Below are positions 33,133-42,086 of a DNA stretch of 64,000 nt, in pieces. This DNA comes from WTGU01 sp965200925. Lineage in GTDB: Bacteria; Pseudomonadota; Alphaproteobacteria; UBA828. The position numbers and the translations under genes were made by a program. The stretch covers positions 2,108,001 through 2,172,000 of the forward strand of contig OZ241738.1 in assembly GCA_965200925.1 (NCBI GenBank). Reading direction: 5' to 3'. The notes below the pieces were generated by a model. That model worked only from the letters and a program-made list of their open reading frames with translations, was not told where the DNA came from and did not search any database. The stretch's first letter is position 1. Each line of letters begins with the position of its first letter.

Positions 33133-34857
33133 ATGGCGGAACGGACCGATCGGCACAGGGAGAACGTCTACGAGACGGACGAGAACCTGAAAGCGCTGCT
33201 GCGCCGCCGTGCGCCGTGGCTGACGGAAGCAGACGCCGAGCGGCTCGAACGCTTCGGCGCCTGGGTGGCGACGGAGGTCGAGGCGCAGGCGGACTACACC
33301 AACCGCTTCGCCCCGCCGGTCCTGGAGACCCTGGACGAAGGCGGCCGGCCGCGCTCCGCGGTGCGCCACAACCCGCTTTACGCCGCCGTCCACCGGGAGG
33401 TCTATGCACGCGGCGTCGTCGGGCTGAACCATGGGTCCGGGCGGCGTCCCTTCGCGCTGACCTTCACGATGGGCTACCTGTTGGCGCAGGCCGACATCTC
33501 GATTCACTGCCCGGTCACGCTGACCGGCGCCGTGGCTTACGTCCTCGACCGTTTCGCGCCGGCGGGCGTCCGGGACGCTTGGCTGCCCGGCTTGGTGCGC
33601 ATGGACGGCGCCGCGGCCACCGGCGGCACCTGGGTCACCGAGAAGCAGGGCGGCAGCGACGTGGGCGCCACCGCGACGGTCGCGCGGCCCACCGGGGAAG
33701 GCGCCCTGCTGCGCGGGCTCAAATGGTTCGCCAGCAACGCCGACGGCGATCTCGCCCTCGCCCTCGCTCGGCCGCAAGGTGCGCCGCCCGGCAGTGCCGG
33801 GCTCGGTCTCTATCTCGTCCCGTCGCGCTTGGCAGACGGCGCGCCCAACCGCATCCGCATCCGGCGGCTGAAGGAAAAGCTCGGCACCCGCGGCCTGGCC
33901 ACCGGGGAGATCGAGCTCGACGACGCCCGGGCCGTGACGGTGGCGCCGCCGCCGGAGGGTCTGAAGACGATGATGGCGGCGCTCGGCTACAGCCGTATCC
34001 ACAACGCGATGGCGTCGGCCGGCGTGCAGCGGCGCGCCTTCGTCGAAGCCCGGCACCACGCCGCGACCCGCGAGGCCTTCGGCCGGCGCCTCGACGCCTA
34101 CCCGATGATGCAGGAGCGCCTCGTCGAACTTCTGGCGCGATCGGAGGCGAGCACGGCGCTCGCCTTCGCCGCGGCCGAGGCGTTCGATGCGGGGCCAAGC
34201 GGGGAGCCCTGGACGCGGCTCGTTACCGCGCTCGCCAAGTATCTCACGGCGGAATGGGCGATCGCGGCAGCCAGCCGCGCCATCGAGATTCTCGGCGGCA
34301 ACGGCTACACCGAGGAATACCCGACCGCGCGCCTCCTCCGCGACGCCCAGGTGCTGACGGTGTGGGAGGGACCGCCCAACATCCAGGCTCTCGAATTGTT
34401 GCGCCTCGTGAGCGGCCGCGCGCCCGGCCTCGCGGCGTTCGAGGCGCGGCTCGACGCTATCCTGGACGCGGGCGCCGAACACCCGGCCCTTGCCCCGCCG
34501 CGGGACCTGATCGCTGGTGCCCGCCGGGAGATCGCGGCCCTGCTCGCATTGGTCCGGGGCGACGCGGGCGAAGGGCCACGCCACGCGCACCGGCTGATGG
34601 AGCGGATGGCGAAGACGCTCGCGGCCGCCCTCCTGCTGGAAGAAGCCGCCGCCGACTGGGAGTCGGGAAACGCCCGCAAGGCGGTCGTGGTCCGCTTCTT
34701 CGCCGCCCGGACGCTCGCCGCGCCGGTGCCTCCGGAACCGGGCGAGAGCGAGGGCGAGCGTTTCTTCGCACCCTTCGTCGCCCACCACGCGATCGAGCCG
34801 GCCCGCCTGCACGCGCCCGCCTCGCGCGGTAGGCGGGGGAGGAAAAATCCTGGCTGA
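33133..34857 (+). CDS. AidB-like acyl-CoA dehydrogenase family protein
   Basis: 574 aa from ATG 33133, longer than ordinary acyl-CoA dehydrogenases (about 380) and matching AidB (about 540). The diagnostic GTWVTEKQGGSDVGATAT replaces the usual SEPxAGSD motif, and ILGGNGYTEEYPTARLLRDAQVLTVWEGPPNIQALELLR follows. A C-terminal helical domain extends beyond residue 450. In E. coli AidB is an FAD protein that binds DNA and limits alkylation damage; many homologues act as true dehydrogenases. There is no alkylation-response gene (ada, alkB) nearby, so a metabolic role is equally possible. Confidence 0.85.
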   Translation: MAERTDRHRENVYETDENLKALLRRRAPWLTEADAERLERFGAWVATEVEAQADYTNRFAPPVLETLDEGGRPRSAVRHNPLYAAVHREVYARGVVGLNHGSGRRPFALTFTMGYLLAQADISIHCPVTLTGAVAYVLDRFAPAGVRDAWLPGLVRMDGAAATGGTWVTEKQGGSDVGATATVARPTGEGALLRGLKWFASNADGDLALALARPQGAPPGSAGLGLYLVPSRLADGAPNRIRIRRLKEKLGTRGLATGEIELDDARAVTVAPPPEGLKTMMAALGYSRIHNAMASAGVQRRAFVEARHHAATREAFGRRLDAYPMMQERLVELLARSEASTALAFAAAEAFDAGPSGEPWTRLVTALAKYLTAEWAIAAASRAIEILGGNGYTEEYPTARLLRDAQVLTVWEGPPNIQALELLRLVSGRAPGLAAFEARLDAILDAGAEHPALAPPRDLIAGARREIAALLALVRGDAGEGPRHAHRLMERMAKTLAAALLLEEAAADWESGNARKAVVVRFFAARTLAAPVPPEPGESEGERFFAPFVAHHAIEPARLHAPASRGRRGRKNPG

Positions 34858-34872
34858 CCGGCCTCTCTCCTT

Positions 34873-34890
34873 CCGTCACAAATCTGTCAC
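34873..34890 (+). promoter_or_regulatory. Pho box upstream of pstC
   Basis: CCGTCAC (34873-34879), AAAT, CTGTCAC (34884-34890): two 7-bp direct repeats at 11-bp pitch, matching the PhoB consensus CTGTCAT-N4-CTGTCA(T/C). A possible -10 hexamer (CATAAG, 34899-34904) follows at the distance expected when PhoB replaces the -35 element. The pstC start is about 90 bp downstream. This makes the pst-phoU-phoB operon PhoB-activated and autoregulated under phosphate starvation. Confidence 0.85.
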
Positions 34891-34978
34891 GGAACCGCCA
34901 TAAGGTCGCCCGGCGGCGGGCCTATGGTTCGTCGTCGCCGGCGCGGCCGGGCGACTCCTGCAACGACGGCCGGACAGC

Positions 34979-36361
34979 GTGTCGCTCACCGTCCTTCTCA
35001 TCGCGATCCTGGCTCTGGCGGCTCTCGGCCTCTATCTGGGCCCCCGGCGCGCGCTTCGTGCCGTCGGCACCAACGCCGGCAGACTGCACTCCATGCCGGC
35101 CTATCATGGTTGGTACGTGGCGCTCTGGTGCGGTGTTCCGGCGGGGCTCGTCCTGATCGCCTGGGCCGTCGCCGAGGCACCGATCCTCGAGGCGCTGCTG
35201 CTGTCTTCGCTCGGCCCCGAGGTGGCGGACCGGCCGCCGGCGATGATCGACCTGCTGCTCAGCGACGTGCGCAATCTCGCGTCGGGCGACGCGGTGAGCC
35301 GCACGGTCGATCCGGCGCTGCGCGCAGCGGCTGACCGCTATGCCAGCATGGAGGCCACAGCGCGCGCCGCCGTGCTGGCGCTCGGGCTCGCCGTCGCCGG
35401 GGCCGGCTTCGGCTGGGCCTGGCGTCGCGTCGCGCCGGGCTTGCGCGCGCGCAACAAGGTCGAGCGGGTCGTGAACGCGGCCCTGCTCCTCTCCTCCTGC
35501 GTCGCCATCGTCACCACGATCGGCATCGTCCTCTCGGTGCTCTTCGAATCGATTCGCTTCTTCTCGATCGTCCCGTTCTGGGATTTCCTCTTCGGTCTCC
35601 AATGGAGCCCGCAGACGGCCATCCGCGCGGACCAGGTAGGCAGCACCGGCTCCTTCGGCGCCATCCCTCTCTTCACCGGCACCTTGATGATCACGGTGAT
35701 CGCGATGCTCGTCGCACTCCCCGTCGGGCTCTTCTCCGCCATCTACATGGCAGAGTTCGCGCGCCCCCGGTTTCGCAATTCGGTCAAGCCGGTCCTCGAG
35801 ATTCTGGCGGGCGTGCCCACGGTGGTTTACGGCTTCTTCGCGGCGCTCGTCGTCGCGCCGGCGATCCGGGGCTTCGGCGAACGGATCGGCCTCGACGTGG
35901 CTTCCGAAAGCGCGCTCGCGGCGGGCGCCGTGATGGGCATCATGATCATCCCCTTCGTCTCGTCGTTGAGCGACGACGCCATCGTCGCCGTGCCCGATTC
36001 TCTGCGCGAAGGCTCCCTGGCGGTGGGCGCCACCAAGTCGGAAACCGTGATCAAGGTGATCCTGCCCGCCGCCCTCCCCGGGATCGTCGCCGCCTGCCTG
36101 CTCGCGGTCAGCCGCGCTATCGGCGAGACCATGATCGTGGTCATGGCCGCGGGCCTCGCCGCCAACCTCACGGCCAACCCCCTCGACGCGGTGACCACCG
36201 TGACGGTCCAGATCGTCACCCTGCTCGTCGGCGACCAGGAGTTCGACAGCGCGAAGACGCTCGCGGCCTTCGCCCTCGGGTTGATGCTCTTCATCGTGAC
36301 GCTGGCGCTCAACGTCGTGGCCCTCGGCATCGCTCGCACGTATCGGGAGCAATATGACTGA
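34979..36361 (+). CDS. pstC: Phosphate ABC transporter permease PstC
   Basis: 460 aa from GTG 34979. The C-terminal 270 residues are a normal PstC permease (GSFGAIPLFTGTLMITVIAML, EILAGVPTVVYGFFAA, SLREGSLAVGATKSETVIKVILPAALPGI with the EAA loop). The N-terminal 190 residues are an extra domain with two or three membrane helices and a periplasmic segment, as in the long PstC form of alphaproteobacteria. It is an inner-membrane channel half for high-affinity phosphate import. The start overlaps nothing; the weak ribosome-binding site leaves some doubt about the exact codon. The 3' end overlaps pstA by 8 nt. Confidence 0.94.
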   Translation: MSLTVLLIAILALAALGLYLGPRRALRAVGTNAGRLHSMPAYHGWYVALWCGVPAGLVLIAWAVAEAPILEALLLSSLGPEVADRPPAMIDLLLSDVRNLASGDAVSRTVDPALRAAADRYASMEATARAAVLALGLAVAGAGFGWAWRRVAPGLRARNKVERVVNAALLLSSCVAIVTTIGIVLSVLFESIRFFSIVPFWDFLFGLQWSPQTAIRADQVGSTGSFGAIPLFTGTLMITVIAMLVALPVGLFSAIYMAEFARPRFRNSVKPVLEILAGVPTVVYGFFAALVVAPAIRGFGERIGLDVASESALAAGAVMGIMIIPFVSSLSDDAIVAVPDSLREGSLAVGATKSETVIKVILPAALPGIVAACLLAVSRAIGETMIVVMAAGLAANLTANPLDAVTTVTVQIVTLLVGDQEFDSAKTLAAFALGLMLFIVTLALNVVALGIARTYREQYD

Positions 36362-37664
36362 CGCCCCCCGGCCGCCGCGCGACGGCGCGTGGCAGGACGC
36401 CGACTGGACGCGCCTGCGCCTGCGCCGCCGCTACCGTGCCGAACGCCGCTTCAAGGCCTTCGGGCTTGCCGCCATCTGCCTCGCACTGGCCTTCCTCGCG
36501 GTCCTGCTCGGGAGCGTCGTCGCCAGGGGCTACCCCGCCTTCGTGCGGACACAGGTCGCCCTCGACGTGAATTTCGATCCCGCGCTCCTGGGCCTGGGCG
36601 ATTCGCCCACCCGGGACGAGGTGGAGAAGGCGGATTACGGCCGGCTCCTGCGCGAAGCACTGTTCGCCACCTTCCCCGAGGTGACGGAGCGGCGCGAGCG
36701 CCGCAAGCTGCTCAGGATCGTGAGCACGGCCGCGCGCTTCGAGCTCCGCGCGATGATTCTGGACGATCCGTTGATCATGGGGGCGACCCACCGCGTCTGG
36801 CTCACCGCCTCGAGCGACGTCGACATGCTGATCAAGGGGAGCGCGCCGCGCTCCCTGCCGGAAGACGAACGCCGCCTCGACGACCGGCAGATCGCCTGGC
36901 TCGACCGGCTCGCCGACGCCGGGGCGGTGGAGACGACGTTCAACGCGGCCTTCTTCACCAACGCCGATTCGCGGGAGCCCGAGATCGCCGGCATCGGCGG
37001 CGCCATCGTCGGCTCGCTGTTCACGCTCCTGGTGACGCTGCTGCTGGCCTGCCCGATCGGCGTCACCGCCGCGGTCTATCTCGAGGAGTTCGCCCCCAAG
37101 AACCGCTTGACCGATCTGATCGAGGTCAACATCAACAATCTGGCGGCGGTGCCTTCCATCGTGTTCGGCCTGCTGGGGCTGGCCGTCTTCATCAACGTTT
37201 TCCATCTGCCGCGCTCGGCGCCCATTGTGGGCGGCCTGACGCTGACCCTGATGACCCTGCCGACGATCATCATCGCCAGCCGCGCGGCGCTGAAGGCGGT
37301 GCCGCCGTCGATCCGCGAGGGCGCCTACGGCGTCGGCGCCTCGCCGATCCAGGTCGTCTTCCACCACGTCCTGCCGCTTGCCATGCCCGGGATCCTGACG
37401 GGCACGATCATCGGCATGGCCCAGGCGCTGGGCGAGACCGCGCCGCTTCTGATGATCGGGATGGTGGCGTTCATCGTGGACTTCCCCGGCGGCCCCTTCG
37501 ACGCGGCGACGGCGCTCCCGGTGCAGATCTTCCTCTGGGCGGATAGCCCGGAGCGTGGCTTCGTCGAGAAGGTCTCGGCCGCGATCCTGGTGCTGCTGGT
37601 CTTCCTGATCGCGATGAACGCCGCTGCGATCTACCTCAGGCGCAAATTCGAAATCCGCTGGTAG
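36354..37664 (+). CDS. pstA: Phosphate ABC transporter permease PstA
   Basis: 436 aa. Residues 1-220 include one early transmembrane helix and a large periplasmic DUF3333-type domain. The permease core follows (GAIVGSLFTLLVTLLLACPIGVTAAVYLEEFAP, NINNLAAVPSIVFGLLGLAVF, SIREGAYGVGASPIQVVFHHVLPLAMPGI). It partners PstC as the second channel half. It starts inside the last codons of pstC (8-nt overlap), indicating coupled translation and fixed stoichiometry. Confidence 0.94.
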   Translation: MTDAPRPPRDGAWQDADWTRLRLRRRYRAERRFKAFGLAAICLALAFLAVLLGSVVARGYPAFVRTQVALDVNFDPALLGLGDSPTRDEVEKADYGRLLREALFATFPEVTERRERRKLLRIVSTAARFELRAMILDDPLIMGATHRVWLTASSDVDMLIKGSAPRSLPEDERRLDDRQIAWLDRLADAGAVETTFNAAFFTNADSREPEIAGIGGAIVGSLFTLLVTLLLACPIGVTAAVYLEEFAPKNRLTDLIEVNINNLAAVPSIVFGLLGLAVFINVFHLPRSAPIVGGLTLTLMTLPTIIIASRAALKAVPPSIREGAYGVGASPIQVVFHHVLPLAMPGILTGTIIGMAQALGETAPLLMIGMVAFIVDFPGGPFDAATALPVQIFLWADSPERGFVEKVSAAILVLLVFLIAMNAAAIYLRRKFEIRW

Positions 37665-37680
37665 CGGCGAGGAGACCACC

Positions 37681-38472
37681 GTGAGCGAGAGTGACGACAC
37701 CGGCAGGACGGCAGCGCCCACGCGGATGCGTGCCCGCGGCGTCGACGTCTTCTACGGCGACAAGCAGGCGCTGTTCGGCGTCGATCTCGACCTCGCCGCC
37801 AACGAGGTGACCGCGCTGATCGGCCCTTCCGGCTGCGGCAAGTCCACCTTCCTCCGCTGCCTGAACCGGATGAACGACACCATCGGCATCTGCCGGGTGA
37901 GCGGTTCGATCACCCTGGACGACCGGGACATCTACGGTCGCGACATCGACGTGGTGCAGCTGCGGGCGCGGGTCGGCATGGTGTTCCAGAAGCCCAACCC
38001 GTTCCCGAAATCGATCTACGACAACGTGGCCTACGGCCCGCGCATCCACGGCCTCGCCCGCAAGGGCCGCGCGCTCGACGACGTGGTCGAGCGGAGCCTC
38101 CGCCGGGCCGGCCTGTTCGACGAGGTCCGGGACAGGCTGCACCGGCCCGGCACCGAGCTCTCCGGCGGGCAGCAGCAGCGCCTGTGCATCGCCCGCGCCA
38201 TCGCCATCAGCCCGGAGGTGATTCTCATGGACGAGCCCTGCTCGGCCCTCGATCCGATCGCCACGGCGAAGGTCGAGGAGCTGATCGACGAGCTCAGGCA
38301 GCACTACACCATCGCCATCGTGACCCACAACATGCAGCAGGCCGCGCGGGTCTCGCAGTTCACCGCGTTCTTTCATCTCGGCGAGTTGGTGGAGTTCCAG
38401 GAGACCGAACGGATCTTCACCAATCCGCGCGAGAGGCGGACGCAGGACTACATCACCGGGCGCTTCGGTTGA
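37681..38472 (+). CDS. pstB: Phosphate ABC transporter ATPase PstB
   Basis: 263 aa from GTG 37681 preceded by GAGGAG. It has Walker A GPSGCGKST, the PstB-specific LRCLNRMND, Q-loop VFQKPNPFPKSIYDNVAYGPR, ABC signature LSGGQQQRLCIARA, Walker B VILMDEPCSALDP and the switch THNMQQA. It energises phosphate import and, with PhoU, relays phosphate status to the PhoR kinase. Confidence 0.97.
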   Translation: MSESDDTGRTAAPTRMRARGVDVFYGDKQALFGVDLDLAANEVTALIGPSGCGKSTFLRCLNRMNDTIGICRVSGSITLDDRDIYGRDIDVVQLRARVGMVFQKPNPFPKSIYDNVAYGPRIHGLARKGRALDDVVERSLRRAGLFDEVRDRLHRPGTELSGGQQQRLCIARAIAISPEVILMDEPCSALDPIATAKVEELIDELRQHYTIAIVTHNMQQAARVSQFTAFFHLGELVEFQETERIFTNPRERRTQDYITGRFG

Positions 38473-38501
38473 GCGCACCGGCGGCAGAAGGGGGCTTGGC
38501 A

Positions 38502-39230
38502 ATGGCAGCCGAACATACGGTCAAGGCCTACGACGAAGAGCTGGACCGCATGAACAACGCGGTCCTCGAAATGGGCGGGCTCGTCGAGCGGCAGCTCGCC
38601 GCCTCGATCGCCTCCCTCGTCAGACGCGACGGCGATCTCGCCTCCCGGGTCATCATCGACGACCGGCGGGTGGACACGCTGGAAGCGGAGATCGACCAGC
38701 TGGCGATGCGCATCCTGGCCCTGCGTCAGCCGGTCGCGGTGGACCTGCGCACCATCGCCGCCTCGCTCAAGGTCGCGAGTGATCTCGAACGCATGGGAGA
38801 CTACGCCGCCAACGTCGCCAAGCGCACCATCGCCATCGACGAGATCGACCCGATACGCCTGACCCATGCGATCTCGCGCATGGCGGGGACGGTCCAGGGC
38901 ATGATCAAGGAGGTGCTCGACGCCTTCCGGGATCGGGACGTGGAGCGCGCCATGGCCGTCTGGCGGCGCGACGAGGACGTCGACGAATCCTACAACAGCC
39001 TGTTCCGCGAGCTCCTGACCTACATGATGGAGGACCCGCGGCGCATCACGCCTTGCGCGCATCTCCTGTTCGTCGCCAAGAACATCGAACGCATCGGCGA
39101 CCACGCGACCAACATCGCCGAGATCGTCAATTACGCGGTGACCGGCACGCCTGTCGGCGAGGAACGCCCCAAGGGCGACGTCACGCCGTACCATTCCGCG
39201 AAAGACGAAACCGGGACACCCTGGCCATGA
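38502..39230 (+). CDS. phoU: Phosphate signalling protein PhoU
   Basis: 242 aa from ATG 38502. It is an all-helical duplicated PhoU domain with two metal-cluster motifs: ASDLERMGDYAANVAKR in the first half and AKNIERIGDHATNIAEIV in the second. It restrains PhoR/PhoB and PstB activity when phosphate is ample. Its TGA overlaps the phoB start (ATGA). Confidence 0.96.
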   Translation: MAAEHTVKAYDEELDRMNNAVLEMGGLVERQLAASIASLVRRDGDLASRVIIDDRRVDTLEAEIDQLAMRILALRQPVAVDLRTIAASLKVASDLERMGDYAANVAKRTIAIDEIDPIRLTHAISRMAGTVQGMIKEVLDAFRDRDVERAMAVWRRDEDVDESYNSLFRELLTYMMEDPRRITPCAHLLFVAKNIERIGDHATNIAEIVNYAVTGTPVGEERPKGDVTPYHSAKDETGTPWP

Positions 39231-39919
39231 AACCCTACATCCTGATCGTCGAGGACGAAGCGGCCCTGCTCACCCTGCTCCGCTACAACCTGGAGAAGGA
39301 GGGCTTCGAGGTCGGCGAGGCCGTCGACGGCGAGGAGGCACTCCTGATGGTGGCGGAGCGGCGCCCGGACTTGGTGGTGCTCGACTGGATGCTGCCGACG
39401 CTTTCGGGCATCGAGGTCTGCCGGCGCATCCGGCGCCGGCCGGAGGCGCGCAACGTGCCGATCGTCATGCTGACGGCACGCGGCGAGGAGGCGGACCGGG
39501 TCCGCGGCCTGAACAGCGGCGCCGACGATTACGTCGTCAAGCCGTTCTCACCGGCGGAGCTCGTGGCCCGCATCCGCGCGGTCCTGCGCCGCCTGCGGCC
39601 GGCGTTCGGCGACGAGATGCTGCACTACGCCGATCTCCGCATGGACCTGGCCGCCCACAAGGTCACCCGCGACGGCGCGCAAATCCACCTCGGGCCGACC
39701 GAGTTTCGCCTGTTGCGCCATCTCATGGAGCATCCGGGCCGCGTTTTCACGCGCGAGCAACTGCTCGATTCGGTCTGGGGCCCCGACATCTTCATCGAGA
39801 CCCGCACCGTCGACGTCCACGTCCGGCGCCTGCGGCGGGCACTGAACGGCGACCGGCAGCCCGATCTGATCAGGACCGTCCGCTCCGCCGGCTACGCGCT
39901 GGACGCAAGCACCGGCTGA
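39227..39919 (+). CDS. phoB: Phosphate regulon response regulator PhoB
   Basis: 230 aa from ATG 39227. The receiver domain has phospho-acceptor D53 (VVLDWMLP), acidic pocket residues ED near position 10, T83 and K105. An OmpR-type winged helix occupies about 130-228, with LGPTEFRLLRHLMEHPGRVFTREQLLDSVWG and the recognition helix RTVDVHVRRLRRAL. It activates Pho-box promoters, including the one upstream of pstC, so the operon is self-regulating. The cognate PhoR is not in the window. Its last 28 bp overlap the convergent glutathionyl-hydroquinone reductase gene. Confidence 0.95.
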   Translation: MKPYILIVEDEAALLTLLRYNLEKEGFEVGEAVDGEEALLMVAERRPDLVVLDWMLPTLSGIEVCRRIRRRPEARNVPIVMLTARGEEADRVRGLNSGADDYVVKPFSPAELVARIRAVLRRLRPAFGDEMLHYADLRMDLAAHKVTRDGAQIHLGPTEFRLLRHLMEHPGRVFTREQLLDSVWGPDIFIETRTVDVHVRRLRRALNGDRQPDLIRTVRSAGYALDASTG

Positions 39920-40890
39920 TCGCCCGGCGGCGGCCCGAACCGCTCCCTGTCGTGGGGTGCCGCCAAGTCCGTCGCCGGCCCCTTCGGCACGATGCCGGTC
40001 GGGTTGATATCCCGATGGCTCCGGTAGTAGTGCCGTTTGATGTGGTCGAAATCGCAGGTCCCGGCGATGCCCGGGACCTGGTAAAGATCCCGCAGGTAGT
40101 TGGAGAGGCACGGGTAATCGGCGATCCGCCGCAGATTGCACTTGAAGTGTCCGAAATAAACCGCATCGAAGCGGACGAGGGTCGTGAAGAGGCGCCAGTC
40201 CGCCTCCGTGGGTGCCGGCCCGCACAGGTAGCGGGTGCGGGAGAGACGGCCCTCGGCCCAGTCGAGCGCCGCGAAGAGGCGGTCGAACGCCTCCTCGTAG
40301 GCGCCCTGGGCGGCGGCGAAGCCCACGCGGTAGACGCCATCGTTGATGTCGCGGAAGATTCGCGCGTTGACCGCGTCGATCTCGGCCCGCGCTTCCAAGG
40401 GGTAGAGGGCGACCGCCGCGTCCGCGATTCCGGGGAAGGCTGCGTCGAACATGCGGACGATCTCGGCGGATTCGTTGTTCACGATGGTGGCGCGCTCCCT
40501 GTCCCACAGGACGGGCACCGTCACCCGGCCGCTGAAACGGGGCGCCGCGCGTATATAGAGTTCGCGCAAGTACCGCGCGCCCAGCACCGGATCCGGGATG
40601 CAGCTCGGCCGTTCCGAGAAGGCCCAGCCTTGCGGGCCCATCTCCGGGTCGACCACGGAAAGGCCGACCGCCTCTTCCAGGCCCTTGAGGCGGCGGGTGA
40701 TCAGCGTCCGGTGGGCCCAGGGGCAGGCGAGGGAAACGTAGAGGTGGTAGCGCCCGGCGACGGCGGGGAAGCCTGCGCCGCCATCGGCCGTCACCCGCGC
40801 ACGGAAGCGCGTCTCCGCACGGATGAAGCGGCCGTCCTCGTCCGTGCGCCGGTCCCGGGCGTGCCAGACGCCGTCGATCAGTCGTCCCAC
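39892..40890 (-). CDS. Glutathionyl-hydroquinone reductase (ECM4/YqjG family)
   Basis: 332 aa from GTG 40890 with GAGGGG upstream. The catalytic Cys56 is in SLACPWAHRT, the xi-class GST signature. The region VPVLWDRERATIVNNESAEIVRMFD and the C-terminal helical domain (YLCGPAPTEADWRLFTTLVRFDAVYFGHFKCN) match the family. It reduces glutathionyl-hydroquinones to hydroquinones and is cytosolic. It follows the PfkB-family gene by 19 bp and is probably co-transcribed with it. Confidence 0.93.
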   Translation of the reverse strand: MGRLIDGVWHARDRRTDEDGRFIRAETRFRARVTADGGAGFPAVAGRYHLYVSLACPWAHRTLITRRLKGLEEAVGLSVVDPEMGPQGWAFSERPSCIPDPVLGARYLRELYIRAAPRFSGRVTVPVLWDRERATIVNNESAEIVRMFDAAFPGIADAAVALYPLEARAEIDAVNARIFRDINDGVYRVGFAAAQGAYEEAFDRLFAALDWAEGRLSRTRYLCGPAPTEADWRLFTTLVRFDAVYFGHFKCNLRRIADYPCLSNYLRDLYQVPGIAGTCDFDHIKRHYYRSHRDINPTGIVPKGPATDLAAPHDRERFGPPPGDQPVLASSA

Positions 40891-40909
40891 GGAGCCCCTC
40901 CGCGCGTTC

Positions 40910-41923
40910 TCACGACAGGCCGGTGGGGAGAGGGCCCGCGCTGGCCGCGACGAAGGCCGCGATGTCCGCTTCCGGACGGGCGCCGAAATGCCCGATGATC
41001 TCACCGGCGGTCAGCGCCGCGAGGCGGCCGCAGCGGGCGAGGTCGAACCCCCGGGCGAGGCCGTAGAGGAAGCCCGACGCATAGAGGTCACCGGCGCCCG
41101 TGGTATCGACGACGCGGGCGACCGGCGCCGCTCCGATCGCGTACACCGCCTCGCCGCCGGCGACCACCGAGCCGCGGGCGCCGCGGGTGAGCGCGGCCAC
41201 GGCGCAATGCCCACGCACGCACCGCAGCGCGGCGTCGAAGGACCCCACCTCGTAGAGCGCCATGGCTTCGTCCTCGTTCGCGAGCAGGACGTCGACGCGG
41301 TTCTCCACCAGGTCGCGGAACGCCGCGCGGTGGCGCTCCACGCAGAACGAATCGGAGAGCGAGAGGCAGACACGCCCGCCGTTCGCGCGGGCGATTTCGA
41401 GGGCCTCGCGCAAGGCCCGCTTCGCCTCCGGCGGGTCCCAGAGATAGCCTTCGATATGGATCAGCTCGGCGCGGGCCACGAGGGCGGGGTCGATGTCCTC
41501 CGGCCCCAGCCCGAGACAAGCACCGAGATGGGTGTTCATGGTGCGCTGGGCGTCGGGAGTGACGACGACGACGCAACGCGCGGTCGCCGCGCCGGCGGGC
41601 GCGGGCGGTGTCGGGAAGCGCACGCCGACGGCCGCGATGTCGCGGCGGAAGACCCCGCCCATGGCGTCGTCGCGCACCTTGCCGATATAGCCGGCGGTGC
41701 CGCCGAGGAGCGCCAGCCCGACCATGGTGTTCGCCGCGGAGCCGCCGCACCGCTCGACCGGCGCTTCCAGGAGGCGGTGGAGCGTATCGGCGCGGGCGGC
41801 GTCGATCAGGGTCATGGACCCCTTGGCGAGGCCGTTTTCCCGGATGAAGGCGTCGTCGGCGGACGCGATGACGTCGACGATGGCGTTGCCGATGCCGACG
41901 GCATCGAGCGCGTCCGGGCCCAT
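40910..41923 (-). CDS. PfkB-family carbohydrate/nucleoside kinase (adenosine-kinase-like)
   Basis: 337 aa. Motifs are GIGNAIVDVIA at the N-terminus, the PfkB-1 region CGGSAANTMVGLALLGG and the PfkB-2 signature DTTGAGDLYASGFLYGL with the catalytic Asp. The N-terminal wording is that of the alphaproteobacterial proteins usually annotated as adenosine kinase. The substrate (adenosine, inosine or a sugar) cannot be fixed from sequence. A promoter with TATAGT lies just upstream. Confidence 0.88.
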   Translation of the reverse strand: MGPDALDAVGIGNAIVDVIASADDAFIRENGLAKGSMTLIDAARADTLHRLLEAPVERCGGSAANTMVGLALLGGTAGYIGKVRDDAMGGVFRRDIAAVGVRFPTPPAPAGAATARCVVVVTPDAQRTMNTHLGACLGLGPEDIDPALVARAELIHIEGYLWDPPEAKRALREALEIARANGGRVCLSLSDSFCVERHRAAFRDLVENRVDVLLANEDEAMALYEVGSFDAALRCVRGHCAVAALTRGARGSVVAGGEAVYAIGAAPVARVVDTTGAGDLYASGFLYGLARGFDLARCGRLAALTAGEIIGHFGARPEADIAAFVAASAGPLPTGLS

Positions 41924-41949
41924 GCGTCCCCTCCGGCGGTGGCGCGGCG

Positions 41950-41977
41950 ACTATAGGCGCCCCGCCCCTGGAGACAA
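41950..41977 (-). promoter_or_regulatory. Candidate sigma70 promoter for the PfkB-family gene
   Basis: On the minus strand TTGTCT (41977-41972), a 16-nt spacer, then TATAGT (41955-41950). The leader would be only about 20 nt. The match to consensus is good for such GC-rich DNA. Confidence 0.5.
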
Positions 41978-42086
41978 GGCGCCGGGGCGGGGCGGAGGAA
42001 ATCCGGGCTGGCAGGAGGCGTCGTCTCCCTGTACTGTCGGGTAGGCCGGCACCGGGCCGGGTCGCCGCTGTGGCGGGGAGGATGCG

